DNA of 64,000 nucleotides from Zygnema cylindricum (GCA_037447655.1 JBBHKE010003486.1:91634-155633); one strand, 5' to 3'; shown: positions 1-10,857, counted from the first letter of the stretch. Translations and numbers: made by a program. The notes: a model not told the origin generated them from the letters alone.

Positions 1-55
1 TCCCAAAACTCTGTTCCAGAACCTCTATTCTCTTGAGTGACCCATGTTATTAAGT

Positions 56-784
56 CTAATGCTTCTCTAGGTTGCTATCTGTATGCAACTTTAAATGGTG
101 AGAATCCTGTACAGCATGTTTACATGAATTATATACAAATTCCATTGATGTCAGTTTAGATTCCCATGTGTTTTGAACTCCACTGCAAACAGTCCTAAGC
201 ATTTCCTCCAGTGTACGGTTCCTAAGCATTTCCTCCAGTGTACGGTTCATGTTTTGTGTCTGTCCATCTGTTTGAGGATGATAAGAGGATCTCATTTTCA
301 ATTCCGAGCATAAATTTTGATGTAATTCTTTCCAAAATACAGTCGTAAATTTAGAATCCCTATCACAGACTATAGAGAGAGGGACTCCATCATGTCTGAC
401 CACTTTGCCAAAATATAATTTTGCAATATCTACAACTGAATGAGTGGTTTTGCAAGGGATAAAGATTGCCATTTTACTTAACCTATCGACTACGACCATG
501 ATACTGTCATTTTTTTTAGATGTAGCAGGCAACTTGACAATAAAATCTATACTGACAGATTCCCACGGTCTCTTTCGAGGATATCCAACGGAGAGACCTC
601 TAGGTTTTTGGTTACTAGGTTTACTCTGTTGGCAAAAGACACAACTTTCCACGTGTTTTGACACCTCCCTTGCCATCCCAAGCCAAAACGATCTACTTTG
701 CAATCGACTAAGAGTTTTATCTCGATCTAGATGTCCTAAATGCTCATGAGTTTCTTGAAAAAGTTGATTTTTTAAGTCTCCCAC
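56..784 (-). pseudogene. Gypsy integrase (zinc finger plus DDE core), inactive
   Basis: The 242-residue frame starts with an HHCC zinc-binding module ending CVFCQQSK, then the catalytic core. The first Asp is in SIDFIVKLP and the second in IVCDRDSKF. The third acidic residue, normally Glu in DGQTE, is Gln here (TDGQTQNMNRTLEEML). Just after it a 27-bp direct duplication repeats RNRTLEEML. Loss of the third catalytic residue should abolish strand transfer. The frame ends at position 56 and the remainder is shifted or outside the window. Confidence 0.88.
191..245 (-). repeat. 27-bp tandem duplication inside integrase
   Basis: Two head-to-tail copies of a 27-bp unit starting CCTAAGCATTTCCTCCAG on the plus strand. 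Being a multiple of three it keeps the frame and adds nine residues beside the third catalytic position of integrase. It looks like slippage or unequal repair after the element died. Confidence 0.85.
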
Positions 785-903
785 TTCAGGAATGCATAAT
801 CTATCCCCTATTTGCAGATAAAAAAAACCGTCATCTAGTCAGAAGTTTTTGACATGCCTCTCATTCAATGGGTCAGAATTCCCTCCAAAAATGTTTTTGC
901 AAA

Positions 904-1641
904 TCACAGAAAAAAATATGGATCTTTATCATAACCATTTCTAACAACATCTAAAAACAAGTCATCTTGAACCATAACACTTATTTCAAAACATCTACTT
1001 AAAGGATCTGCGACTACATTTGTTTTCCCAGGAATATGTTTGACATTAAATTTGAAATATGCTAATTTTTGCATCCACCTAACCTGTCTGCCAGTCATAA
1101 TCTGTGCATCACCTAATCTTTGTATATAAGAGAGTGCCTTATTATCACAGTGAACGGTAAATTCTTTATTATGCAAATAACAACGCCATTTCACCAATGC
1201 ATGTACAATTGCAAGTAATTCTTTTTCTTGTGCTGGATAGTTCCGTTCGGCATCATTGAATTTTTTAGACTCAAAAGCAACCGGATGAAAGTGTTTACCA
1301 ACTTTTTGACTTATGATTGCACCTAGACCTTTATCAGATGCATATGTAGTGATCAGAACTTCAAATTCCCCAGCAGGATCAGGATACACCAATGTAGGGG
1401 CAGAGGTCAACTTCCCTTTTAGTTCCTTAAATTCTCTCTCCTGCTCAGCTCCCCACACAAACGTCTCCGTCTCCCGAAGTAAATCTGTCAAATGTGCGGT
1501 GATCATACTGAAGTTCCTGATAAATTTCCTGTAATAAGTGGCCAATCCCAAAAATGGATCTAACTTCCGTGACATTAGTAGGCTGCTTCCAATTTTGGAT
1601 TGCGATAATTTTGGATGGATTTGTTTTAACACCTTCCCCAC
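904..1641 (-). pseudogene. Gypsy RT connection and RNase H domain
   Basis: The frame covers the end of the RT (GLATYYRKFIRNFS, then the RT/RNase H tether with EREFKELKGKL) and an RNase H domain. RNase H landmarks are EKELLAIVHALVKWRCYL and FTVHCDNKALSYI, then the AD(P)LSR ending. The first catalytic Asp, usually TDAS, is Tyr (ITTYASDKGLGAI), so the nuclease is predicted dead. It overlaps the RT frame at 1445-1641 through a frameshift. Confidence 0.87.
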
Positions 1642-2302
1642 TAACTATGTGTCTCAAAAATAATTGTTCATTTTTAAGAAAGCTGGATATTGATATTTTT
1701 CCATATAATTTTCTTTCTCTTAACCTTTCCAACACTTTCTTTAAATGAATTAATTGTTGTTCTTTAGATTCACTGTAGATTAGAATATCATCTATAAACA
1801 CTTGAACAAACTCATCTATATAATCTGAAAAGGTTTGGTTCATTAATCTTTGGTAAGTAGACGGTGCATTTGTTAAGCCGAATGGCATCACTATCCATTC
1901 GAAATGACCCACCCTAGTCGTGAAAGTTGTTTTATCAACATCTTCAATTCTAATTGGCACCTGATTAGAGCCACTACGCAGGTCAATCAACAAAAATACT
2001 TTAGCACCTTTTAAACGATCTATCAAATCAGAAATTAAAGGTAACGGATACTTATCTTTCACTGTAATCTTGTTCAGACTACGATAATCGACACACATTC
2101 TCAACGTTTCCTCCTTTTTGACGAAAAGAACTAGTGCTCCGTACAATGATTTGTTGGGGTGAATATGTCTTTTCTCTAGAAGTTCCTTGGTCTGTTTCTT
2201 TAACTCCTGCTCAAAGAAACTATGTTTATAAAATCCTGTGACAACTATGTTTATAAAATCCTGTGACAGGGGGATTACATCCAGGTTCAAGTTTAATAAC
2301 AT
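1445..2302 (-). pseudogene. Gypsy reverse transcriptase
   Basis: Fingers and palm motifs are clear: RMCVDYRSLNKITVKDKYPLP, then VFLLIDLRSG with the first catalytic Asp, VMPFGLTNAPSTYQRLMN, and FIDDILIYS with the catalytic Asp pair. The last 70 residues are out of frame with the downstream RNase H. A tandem piece near the start (ITVVTGFYKHSFFE and TGFYKHSCHRIL in the neighbouring frame) shows a small duplication around 2215-2270. Confidence 0.9.
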
Positions 2303-2504
2303 GTTCTATATCTCGAGAAGGTGGCCTTCCCGAGGGTAAATCACTTCGGAAAACATCTTGAAATTCAAAAATAAAATCCTTAACAGCAACATCAGATGTA
2401 TTAATGTCAATTACAAAATCAGATTTTAGTTTTTTGAAAGTTTTAGTGGTGTTTGATTTAGTGATGACATCAATGTTAGTGTTTTCTCCCCCCCCTTTCA
2501 TCAA
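2226..2504 (-). pseudogene. Protease-to-RT linker of the gypsy element
   Basis: A 92-residue frame between protease and RT. It ends with RPPSRDIEHVIKLEPG, which matches the usual lead-in to gypsy RT (an Asp-His-x-Ile-type strand followed by PV..). The frame is separated from RT by a frameshift in a short duplicated segment and from protease by about 50 nt with stops. Confidence 0.7.
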
Positions 2505-2553
2505 TAACTGCCTCAGTTAATAATAACAAGAAAGCATGACTCGTTTTGTCTTT

Positions 2554-3162
2554 TTAGTGCTTTTTAAATTGCTTAGCAGAAATCAAACCCTCCACTCCCA
2601 ATCTGTTTATGTTATTTCTATGATTCCTACGCAATTTCTTAGATGCTATTGCTTTCAAAACCTTCCAACCATTTTCAGACTTCACTTTTAAAGTGTTAAT
2701 TTCCCAATTAATTTGAGGATTATGTTCAATTAACCAAAGCTTTCCCAGAACTAGCTCTTCACTTCCCAAATTCATTATTTCACACACAACTTTCATTTTA
2801 TGACCCTGAATATCCACTTCAATTGTGTCAGTTTGTAAGTCTAATGTGGACTTATTACCATTTGCCACTTGAACATGTAAAGGCTTTTCCCTTATAACAG
2901 TAGGAATTCTATTTTCCTCTACAAACTTATGTGAAATAAAATTATGTGTAGCACCTGAATCAACCATTACTCTTAATGGTTTTCCCTCCACTAAAGACTC
3001 GAATCTAATCAAACTGTGTCTGGTGTCATCATTATTTAACTGTCCTAACATAGGTCTGTTGTTGAGAATTTCTTCAGAAGGGTTTTTCAAACTATGCAGT
3101 GTAGTGAGAATCATAATGAATTCAGCTATCATAACCTTTCTATTCATTAATTTGCCCTCCAA
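2554..3162 (-). pseudogene. Gypsy retropepsin-like aspartic protease
   Basis: The 202-residue frame holds LRVMVDSGATHNFIS, the D-S-G-A-T active site of plant gypsy proteases, and later EELVLGKLWLIEH, the flap-end/LG motif. These proteases act as dimers to cut the Gag-Pol polyprotein. The N-terminal third resembles the gag-protease linker. Active-site residues look intact, though neighbouring domains are broken. Confidence 0.88.
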
Positions 3163-3294
3163 ATTTAACTCTTTAACATCTGGATCTAGTTGACTCAGCT
3201 GAGGACTTTCATTTAGTCCTTTCCGTTTCCCACCTTCGGGCTTCCTGCTCAGCTAGGTATAATGCAATATCTTCTTGGAGACCTTCATTTACAT

Positions 3295-3515
3295 CGATTG
3301 TTTTTAGAGAACCTTTATCTGTACAGTCCTTAGCGTAATGATCTAGACCTCCGCATTTGAGAAAAGTGACTTTCTTTTTGGATTTTGTGCACTGTCTATT
3401 GAAATGTCCCTCCTCTCCACAGTTATAACAGTCAATCTTTTTCAGTTGTGCACACTCAAATGCTCTATGACCCTTTTTCTGACAGATAGTGCACGTGGGA
3501 CTCTCGGTTTAGTGC
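3295..3515 (-). pseudogene. Nucleocapsid with tandem CCHC zinc knuckles
   Basis: Minus-strand translation gives CTICQKKGHRAFEC and CYNCGEEGHFNRQC, both CX2CX4HX4C zinc knuckles. A third, KCGGLDHYAKDC, has lost its first Cys spacing. Knuckles bind the genomic RNA during packaging. The segment is out of frame with the gag frame at 3442-3909. Confidence 0.8.
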
Positions 3516-3909
3516 ATGTGCTCGGTTTAGGACTCTCGATAAATCCCCCTATATTGTTAAATTTGTTTTTTGCATTAACACTCTGTCCAATTCTTTGATT
3601 TCCCCTGAAGATTATTTCCCTACTCACCAGACAAGCATTCGGACCCTCTTCAATAAATTCCTCCTCATCCCACTCTGATACTTCATTCAAATTACCCCTG
3701 AGTGATCGAGTTTCCCCATTATACCCCAACTGATCCTCTAATTCCAATGATTTATCTTGTAATTCCTTCAAATTATTAAATATTTTATGTTTCAATTCTG
3801 ATTTCAGTATAGGATTCAAATAATTCAAGAAATGCAACTTAGCCATTTCATCAGTCAAACTTATGACATAAATGCTGGATGAGTCAAATTCCACAATATA
3901 ATCTTTCAC
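3442..3909 (-). pseudogene. Gypsy gag, C-terminal capsid part
   Basis: A 155-residue frame with the pattern of a retrotransposon gag domain: IVEFDSSSIYVISLTDEMAK, then LNYLNPILKSELKHKIF, followed by an acidic linker (EWDEEEFIEEGPNA). It continues the gag frame at 3937-4302 after a stop at about 3936. Confidence 0.75.
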
Positions 3910-3936
3910 ATATCTTGTCTGCTTACAGTTCAGCCA

Positions 3937-4302
3937 CTATTCTTCCATTCTTGATTTAAAATCGACAGACAAGAAACGCGATTTGATCGCGGTTTTAAAA
4001 GTTTCCCAATCAGCATTATCAAGAATTAATTTAGACCTTCTCTGAGTGTAATACCAAATTTGAGCATCGCTTTTCAGACAGCTAACACCAAAAGAAGTGT
4101 AATCATCACGATCACAATTTCTAGATTCCAAATAATACTCCATATGTAAAATACAAGCATCCAACTTATCAATCTTCTTACCATCAAACAATGGCGCCTC
4201 ACTAATAGACAATTTCAAATCTCTTATCTTCTTAGGTCTTTCATGATCATCTTCCCTAAAACTAGCATTCCTTTTACTACTCTCACCCTTTTGGTCATTC
4301 AC
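3937..4302 (-). pseudogene. Gypsy gag, N-terminal capsid part
   Basis: Contains LFDGKKIDKLDACILHMEYYLE, similar to the F-G-x3-P-x3-W-x4-YF block that opens plant gypsy gag, then QIWYYTQRRS and WETFKTAIKSRF, matching the retrotransposon gag domain. Ends with a stop in RMEE*, which splits gag in two. Confidence 0.8.
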
Positions 4303-4314
4303 ATCATTCTTGGT

Positions 4315-4524
4315 CTAAATTAAGTTAATAAGTTCATCCAATTTCTCATTTGCAACATTTCCATTTTCTTTAACAACTTTCAATTCATTTTTCAATTCGG
4401 AAATGGTTTCATCCACAGCAGCAGCATGATTAATAAATCTTTTGACCAATTTTACATTACGCTTCTTCAACACATCCGAAGCATTCTCCATTTCACGTTT
4501 CCATGCAGAATTTGCTATTAACAC
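4315..4524 (-). pseudogene. Gag N-terminal coiled-coil segment
   Basis: A 69-residue frame with heptad-like spacing (ETISELKNELKVVKENGNV) just upstream of gag. It is likely the N-terminal extension of gag cut off by a stop. No independent function is suggested. Confidence 0.5.
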
Positions 4525-4837
4525 ACAATGAAATCAAGCAAAAAAAAAGAAAGAATATAATTTCCCAAATAAATTTGTTGCAGATTTGAAGTCCTCAGAT
4601 TGCTCCAATCCAAGACTTCTTTTCGTTAACAAATCCTTTAAAAAGATAAAAATCTGGGAAATCAAAAAGACATTGAAAGTAATTTAGTGCAATTCAATTT
4701 TCAATTTCCCAACATTGAAACAAAAATGTAAGAATTTCCCCACAAATTTTGCAATAACAAAATTGAAAGCTCACAAAGGTAAGATTCAACCATAAATTTT
4801 GAAACAACAAAAAATGAAAGAAATCATAGGTAACAGT

Positions 4838-5023
4838 TTAGGGTTTGAAAAGTTTTAAGTCATTTATGGACTCCTTTACTCTTGAAGAAGTGCTCCACTT
4901 TCCTCCTCCACCATTAGCAAATTTCCCATTTCCCACTACATCAGGATCTTTTGTTCTATAATCTTCACCCTTCATGGCTTCAAGCCCTTCCTCTACACAT
5001 GAATCATTGCTAGGAGAAGGCAA
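4838..5023 (-). other. Gypsy 5' leader with a short open frame
   Basis: Between primer site and gag, 4525-5268 holds a 61-codon frame (SNDSCVEEGLEAMKGEDY) of uncertain status and A/T-rich leader. No domain is recognised. Confidence 0.3.
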
Positions 5024-5268
5024 GTTTGTTTGTCCTCTAGGTAATTGGAGTGAGCTTCACCGCTGGCTACACTGTCCACCCCGCCTTAGTCTTTAGGACT
5101 TGAGCACGCCCCACATCTAACCAGCGGCTGCTGGCTGTGTGATCACTCAGTTTCCCTCCAATCCCCTACCACTTCACATTGTGGTTCTACGGACACAGGT
5201 TAGAGCACCCTCACCGGTCACGGTAGTCAATATTCGAGTGAGCAAACTTCTCTCTGGTTTCTAACCAA

Positions 5269-5280
5269 GCTTTGATACCA
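5269..5280 (-). other. Primer binding site for initiator tRNA-Met
   Basis: Minus strand reads TGGTATCAAAGC, one mismatch from the common plant primer site TGGTATCAGAGC, complementary to the 3' end of initiator tRNA-Met. It lies 2 nt inside the inferred LTR end, the normal spacing, and fixes the LTR boundary at 5283. Confidence 0.8.
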
Positions 5281-5282
5281 TA

Positions 5283-6157
5283 TGTAATAGGATCTAGTAC
5301 CTCTCAAAAAATCCCATTACTACCAACAATTCGAACCACACATTCCACACATTGGAAATTACACATCCACATTGGACAACACTCACATAAGGATAAACTT
5401 TAAATTAGAAGAAGCTTTTGTCCACATAACATTAGCTTGGTCTCTTGCCCTCGTGGCTCAACCCTTCTTATTAAAGTGTTTTCCACTACTCTCCACTCTT
5501 AATAATTCTATCTCTTAACTACTAAAACACTATTTAGTTAGTAAGAAATTTCAATGCGAAAATGCCTTTTCTCCAATTTCGTATTAATCGCTCAGGACCC
5601 AGATCAGTCGGACATCATCGCCCTGGACAGGCGTTTACTTGGGCCAATCATTGATCAGCAAGGACTCTGACTGACCAATACAAAAACGTGCGAAATCTCT
5701 TACTAACTACTTAGCACTTTACTACCCAATCAAACGTTACGTTTCACTACGTAACATTTACATGCAAAAGTGCACGCCAAACAAAACGCGACTTCGCACG
5801 ATAGTGCGTCACAAATTTCGCACGCAAAACTTCCTATGAAATTCCCTTAAGTGAAAGTGACGTTTCGTACTAAAAATTGTACAAAACGAAGCACCATGCA
5901 TACTAAACGTTTCATTAGAACTTTATGAAACGTACACGCAAAATTTCGGTACTAATTTGACCCTTAACCCGTTTCAATGATACTCACTTGTAATTTAGAC
6001 CCCACGTTGTTACCTAAATACACCCATCGCTATAACTTTTAAAATATAACTCCAAATAGCGTGATTCTTTCGCGGACGTCTACCAAATTTAGTACTCTAT
6101 AATCATAACACCTAAATAACCCTTTGTGAACAAGTTCGATCCGTTATGACTGTTACA
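5283..6157 (-). repeat. 5' LTR of the first gypsy element (inferred ends)
   Basis: On the minus strand the candidate LTR starts TGTAACAGTCATAACGG and ends CTATTACA, giving TG..CA termini and a short imperfect inverted repeat (TGTAA / TTACA). The inner end is supported by the primer site. The outer end is inferred only from termini because the partner LTR is outside the window. Confidence 0.55.
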
Positions 6158-7300
6158 ATTACCCATGTGAATCATGAGTAGTCATCCACCATTGTGAGCA
6201 TAAGAGGTTCACTGGAAATAGAAAAACAATGATAGTTAAACTTTTATTAACCGTTTCGTTGGTATAACAATTTAGTGTCTTTTATTTTATTTCTCCTTAG
6301 CGATGTCATTTCAATTTTTTTTTTCATCTTTCTAACTAGGTTCAACTGTCCAATTGATGATCAAAGAGTAGCTAGGATGTTTTTGTATAATCTTTTTCCA
6401 AACTTGGATATCCCTTTTGGCCCCCATGTCTTTCTTCTCTGATCTCAAAGGGTCTTCTCTTTGATTCGCAATTTTGTTTATCATTAACGGATTAAGAGCA
6501 CGTTGACATTCAATACAATTATTCTCGATAGCGCGTCGACGATGGGACTCTACAATTTCCGTGAAATTTGTGGTTTATGGCGGATTGTCTTACAAAATTT
6601 CTCCATCGGCCTCATTTTGAACAACATCCTTCTTCCTCTAGTCTTCAATCTCATTCTTCTCCTTGTATCTAAGATTACTCTTCTTTTCACTTACATCTTC
6701 TTCCTCGTTATGGCTTGAAAGGTGGTATTAAAAGTCATTGAGCATCGGTTTCCTCTCGTCTTTTCACTTCAATTGTCACGTCTCTATTTTATCTTTCAGT
6801 CCTCTTTATGTTTGTTCATTTCTTATTGGTATTTGTAAGTCCCACAATACATTTTTTTTTTTTGCTACTATACTGATCTATTTCATTAATGCCTTGTCTT
6901 CGATTACATCATTATATTAGATTCGGTTCACTTACCTTTGTGGTTTACCGCCTTGTTCAAAACCCATTAGAATCAAGTTAAGATCTTCCGGTTTAGTGCA
7001 CCGTAAGCGCATTTACGCTTCACGGTAATTCCCACTATGTGGCCTTTTATTTAACGACCACTTCACATTTGAAGTGACATCCCAAAAACTCAATATTTTT
7101 CATCAAATCCATGGACAACAAACGTAATTGCAAATTGACAGGAGTTACCACAAAATAAATTCGAAAAATCGTACAAAATTTTGTAGTATTGAGGGGGATG
7201 CAATCTAAGGTCTCTCCGTACAGAATGCCCAAAAAATGGATGACATCATTGTATCCCGTTTAGAGGTACTCTTTGACGTTGCCTAGAGGCAAGACACGTG
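6158..7300. other. AT-rich DNA without recognised gene
   Basis: Short frames at 6503-6718 and 6738-6920 are T-rich and hydrophobic by composition, and I see no domain, splice pattern or repeat match in them. Confidence 0.4.
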
Positions 7301-7317
7301 TCAAGCTCTAGTCAAAT

Positions 7318-7512
7318 ATGAAGGAGGAGAAGGAGGATTGGGAAAGGGGCTTTTGGAGTGAGGGGGAAGAAAAGGAGAGACGCGATGCTTGAGAAGGGAG
7401 AGAGAGGAAAAGAAGCGGGAAAGAATGAGGAGGGAGAGGGAGAGGGAAGGAGAGACTTGGTGGATGAGAGGATAAAAGAGAGGGGAGAAGAGAGAGGAAA
7501 GGAAAAAAATAC
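7318..7512. repeat. Purine-rich (GGAGA-type) tract
   Basis: About 190 nt of nearly pure A/G on the plus strand. Proline/serine-rich frames on the minus strand here are products of composition, not genes. Confidence 0.7.
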
Positions 7513-7562
7513 AAAAAATGAATAATGTTGTTGTGTATTTTTGCGCCAAGCAAATGCTTTGG

Positions 7563-7795
7563 TATTACACCGTGAGCAGAGGTCACAAAAGACAAAAATT
7601 TAAATAAAATTGAAACAAACAGTTTTTTTTTTCAAAATCTGAGTACCCGACGCCCAACCGGGTCACGTCACGCTCCTAAATAGTTAACCGTTACCAGAAA
7701 CGCGTTTACGAAAATAAAATTTAACCGAAACTAGATTTCTTGCGACTAACCGTACCCACCCGTACCCGAAAAAGTACAAAAATAGTGGTACATCT
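7563..7795 (-). repeat. Inverted fragment of repeat family R
   Basis: The reverse complement matches 14700-14870, including CGGGCGTCGGGTACTCAG and the GGTAATGGTTAAC-like block. It ends exactly where the copia LTR fragment at 7796 begins, so it may be the insertion site of that element. Confidence 0.6.
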
Positions 7796-7921
7796 TGTTG
7801 TTTTGACAAGTTTGTTTCGTGCGTACGCGACATTTAGTGCGCTTGCGACAGTTTGTGCGTAATGGAATTTAATGTGGTGCTTCCGAGAGTAATCCATGGC
7901 TGAAATACGCTATGGACAACA
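7796..7921 (+). repeat. Internally deleted 5' LTR of a copia-type element
   Basis: Starts TGTTGTTTTGACAAG and ends GGACAACA, matching both ends of the 1,077-bp LTR at 10858-11934, but only about 126 bp remain. The deletion joins the segment after AATGTGG to TGCTTCCGAGAG. A copia-style primer site follows at once. Confidence 0.65.
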
Positions 7922-7935
7922 GGTTATGGGCCCAC
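7922..7935 (+). other. Copia-type primer site (half tRNA-iMet) overlapping gag ATG
   Basis: GGTTATGGGCCCAC directly follows the LTR end ..GACAACA. It is complementary to the anticodon arm of initiator tRNA-Met, the internal site primed by a half-tRNA in Drosophila copia. The embedded ATG is in frame with the gag remnant. Confidence 0.7.
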
Positions 7936-8510
7936 ACCTATGGCTACCCATATTCGAATGATCTAAATATCACTACTGGAAGAGTGTGCTCGATAGCTAC
8001 TTCGAGATGATAGAGCTAATGGATGTGGTGGACGATACTTTGGCTGAAATATCAAATGGATGGAAAAAGAAAAACCATGAGTGTCTAAGGGTTATCAAGA
8101 ACTCCTTGACTGAGAATTTGGTAATGCCATACATAAGTTTTAAAAAGGCAACTGAATTATCGTAGTGCTTAGAATGTACGTATGCAAAGACGTCTTTATA
8201 TCATTGGCTTACTAGTGTTACCAAAATAGTTTAATACAAGTATGTAGGAGACAGTATGGAGAAACACTGTATTGACTTACAAGGTATTATTTGTAGAAAA
8301 TGACTTGGCAGGAGGAAACTTTACAGATGCTCAACAAGCTCTCTTGTTAATGAGAAGCCTACCTAAAGAATATAAGAGTGCATTGGATTGATTGACTTTA
8401 ATTGATAAAAAGGATCGGAGCTTAACTTTAGCAAGAAGATTTGTTCTAGATGAAGAGGCTAGTAGAAAGGTTTTATCAAGTGAGAGGAATATGAAAGAAT
8501 CTAAGTCTTA
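7928..8510 (+). pseudogene. Copia gag remnant (UBN2-like)
   Basis: Starts ATGGGCCCA inside the primer site. Conceptual frames give MGPHLWLPIFE, DSYFEMIELMDVVDD, LTSVTKIV, then LLMRSLPKEYKSALD and LTLARRFVLDEEASRK. These match the copia gag (UBN2) fold, which assembles the virus-like particle. Several stops and at least two frame changes show it is dead. Confidence 0.7.
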
Positions 8511-8535
8511 GTTTTAGAAAATTAAGAGTAATAGT

Positions 8536-9360
8536 TGTTGTCCATAGCCATTTCCATCCATAGATTTACCCTCGGAAGCACCAAAGACTACCCCAAAAAC
8601 AGTATGCTTTGAATTCACTCAGAATTCTACAAAATTAACAAAAAAATCTGAAACAACATTAACAAATAGTTACTAGGTCACTAAGTATCCCCACAAATAT
8701 TCATATACAAATACCAAACAAAATTATCACATCACCGAATCAAAGTTGCAAAAAAACAGTCTGTCAAAACTTTGATTGATTAGACCAACTTCACAATGAA
8801 GCCCCAAGCAAACCAGACACTCCCTAGTTGTGTAAATTTGACAGAATATAACCATATGCCAAAGATAACATATGCAAAATTTCACAAGGTTTTGGCCAAA
8901 GATCACAATGATCTTCCAATTTGAAAACTCCTAAAAACTGCTTTGCAATTTTTCCATACAAGGATTTCCTAACTCCAAAATATTCTAAGTCCTATATATA
9001 CAAGTGAGCCTGCAGCTGATCTACACCGTTGGTCAACCGGTATAGAACAAAAACTCGTCGTCAACAGTACAAAAATATTTACAACAAACATAAAACTACT
9101 AGCCGCTAAATTGAAGTAGTACGAGTCAAAGTTCGCCCACTGAAATGACAGCGTAGTCAATATTCTTCTTCCAAAAATGATGGGGGAATCCGTCCACCGT
9201 CCGCGCATTCTTTCACCAACAAAGGTGAACCTCCACGTGTAAACCCAGTCCCCAAATGAAACTGTACTTTTCATCATCCGGAACACACAATCTTGACTTC
9301 CCCACGGACCTACACGTGTGCCTTGAGTGTACTCAACCCGTGTACTCCCTTCAGACATAC
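8536..9360 (-). repeat. Copia LTR copy in opposite orientation
   Basis: The reverse complement ends GGTGCTTCCGAGGGTAAATC..GGCTATGGACAACA, like the LTR ends at 7921 and 11934. Its body (8740-9360) matches 13330-13945 on the plus strand. The upstream end is uncertain and may reach about 9582. A 129-residue minus frame at 8969-9358 lies wholly in the LTR and is not a gene. Confidence 0.6.
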
Positions 9361-9605
9361 ATACTACACTAAAAACCTTTCTACGATAAATCAGCCTGCA
9401 CCAAAAACAACTAAGTCCGGAATCTCTCTCTCACACACAAGATATAGAGAGGACTAATAGTGAGTTCGGAGATCGACATAAGAATTGTTTTTACCGTAAT
9501 GATTTAGAACATACCTTTAGGGTATGTCCATCCTATAAAAGTGCACGTGTTACAAGAAATTCCAGAAATAGATGGGACAACAACTGGGTTCAAGTGCTTT
9601 CATGA

Positions 9606-9971
9606 GTGAGAGACAAGACTCAACATGACAAAATGCATACAACTTTTGTTGACGAATTTATGTACTTACCGACCTTCTATATTGTTCGGAACGAGGAGAA
9701 AGAGGTGAAAAAAAAGGATTCGGATACTATCAATATTTCCTATGATAGATTGGTGAGTGACACAAACTTAATAAAGGACGAGGTAACTAAAAGAAGAGAA
9801 GTAGAAGGGATTGGAAAAATTATTGACACCGAAGATAGTGTGGAAAGAGAAGAGAGTGAAAAAGACTCGGGTTTTGTGACACTTTCTTGTGATAGATTGG
9901 TGTGTGAAAATGACTTACAAGGGGATGAGATTCTTGAAGAAAGGGAAGTAAAAGGAAGTGAAGTACAATAA
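9606..9971 (+). CDS. Uncertain acidic ORF with an internal duplication
   Basis: A 121-codon frame between copia pieces. Two related blocks are seen: SDTINISYDRLVSDTNLIKD followed by REVEG, and SGFVTLSCDRLVCENDLQGD followed by REVKG. This suggests a tandem duplication of about 38 residues. No domain recognised; it may be the 3' end of a retroelement pol or gag. The reverse-strand frame at 9740-10192 is a shadow. Confidence 0.3.
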   Translation: MRDKTQHDKMHTTFVDEFMYLPTFYIVRNEEKEVKKKDSDTINISYDRLVSDTNLIKDEVTKRREVEGIGKIIDTEDSVEREESEKDSGFVTLSCDRLVCENDLQGDEILEEREVKGSEVQ

Positions 9972-10848
9972 AAATTGGATGCAAAATGTTCTTTAGATAT
10001 ATAACTTACTGAACTGAAAACAAAAGCGAGAGAAGCGCCAAGAGAAGATGACAAAAAAATAGAGTAAAGGAGGAGAATGATGAGAGAGAAAATGGTGGAT
10101 TGGCACAAAATGGGAAAACAAAAAAGGAAAATAGAAAGAGAGTGCCGGAAGAGTGAGGAATGGATGGATATTAAAGGGGAATGAAAGATCAAAGAGGTGG
10201 AATGAAGGAAACAGAGGAGACCAGAATGTAGTAAGAGAACAAGAAGAAGATACAGATTAAGGAATACTAGTTGGAGAAGAGACCAGCTTCAAAGGCGACC
10301 ACACAAAAGACCGAAAAAGTCATTTTTGAAGTGGAAAAACATACACCTTCAATGGGAAAAATCATTGTCTAAACAGGAGAAATGTTGGGGCGGCTGGAAT
10401 GGTGATTATAAGTCTGAAAAAATCTTAGAATTTCCAGTATATGAATGCTTAATACTAAACGAGGAGTGTTGTTTGTGTTGAGTTTGAAAGCTTCAGTCCT
10501 CAGTAGATAAAGCTGTGAGGGGTGTTTTTTTTTTTGGACTTATAATATTTTTAGTATAAATCCTTGTAATACTAACCTTTAATAGTGTGAGAGTTACTGA
10601 AGTACAAAAAAGTGTAATGTACTTCTTTGAGACAATGCACCATAACAACGCAGCTAGAGCAGTGGTAAATCACCGGAAGCAGTTCGTTCCGCGACGTAGC
10701 ATAACAACGCACATGGAGCAATACTGAATCAGCGGAAGCAATTTGCGTCGCAACGCAGCAACGTAGCACAAAAATGCACCGGAAGCAGTGGTGACGTTTG
10801 ACACTTCACACGCTGCATGTTTTATTCTAAGTGCACGAAACTAAATTT
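9972..10848. other. Element interior without recognised gene
   Basis: Purine-rich DNA at 10020-10270, then a stretch at 10600-10790 with repeated short words such as GCAACGCAGC and AACAACGCA that resembles 13080-13250. No coding domain seen. Confidence 0.35.
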
Positions 10849-10857
10849 TCGGGGGAG
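10849..10857 (+). other. Polypurine tract of the copia-type element
   Basis: TCGGGGGAG lies immediately before the LTR start TGTTG. This is the expected plus-strand primer position and supports the 3' LTR boundary at 10858. Confidence 0.6.

Larger units (their letters stand above)
1..6157 (-). mobile_element. Decayed Ty3/gypsy LTR retrotransposon, cut by the window start
   Basis: Read on the minus strand the order is LTR, primer site, gag, zinc knuckles, protease, RT, RNase H, integrase. This is the Ty3/gypsy order (integrase last). The second LTR and the integrase C-terminus lie beyond position 1. Every domain is broken by frameshifts or stops, and catalytic residues in RNase H and integrase are replaced, so this copy cannot move by itself. 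The left boundary is unknown; the right boundary is inferred from TG..CA ends and the primer site. Confidence 0.9.
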
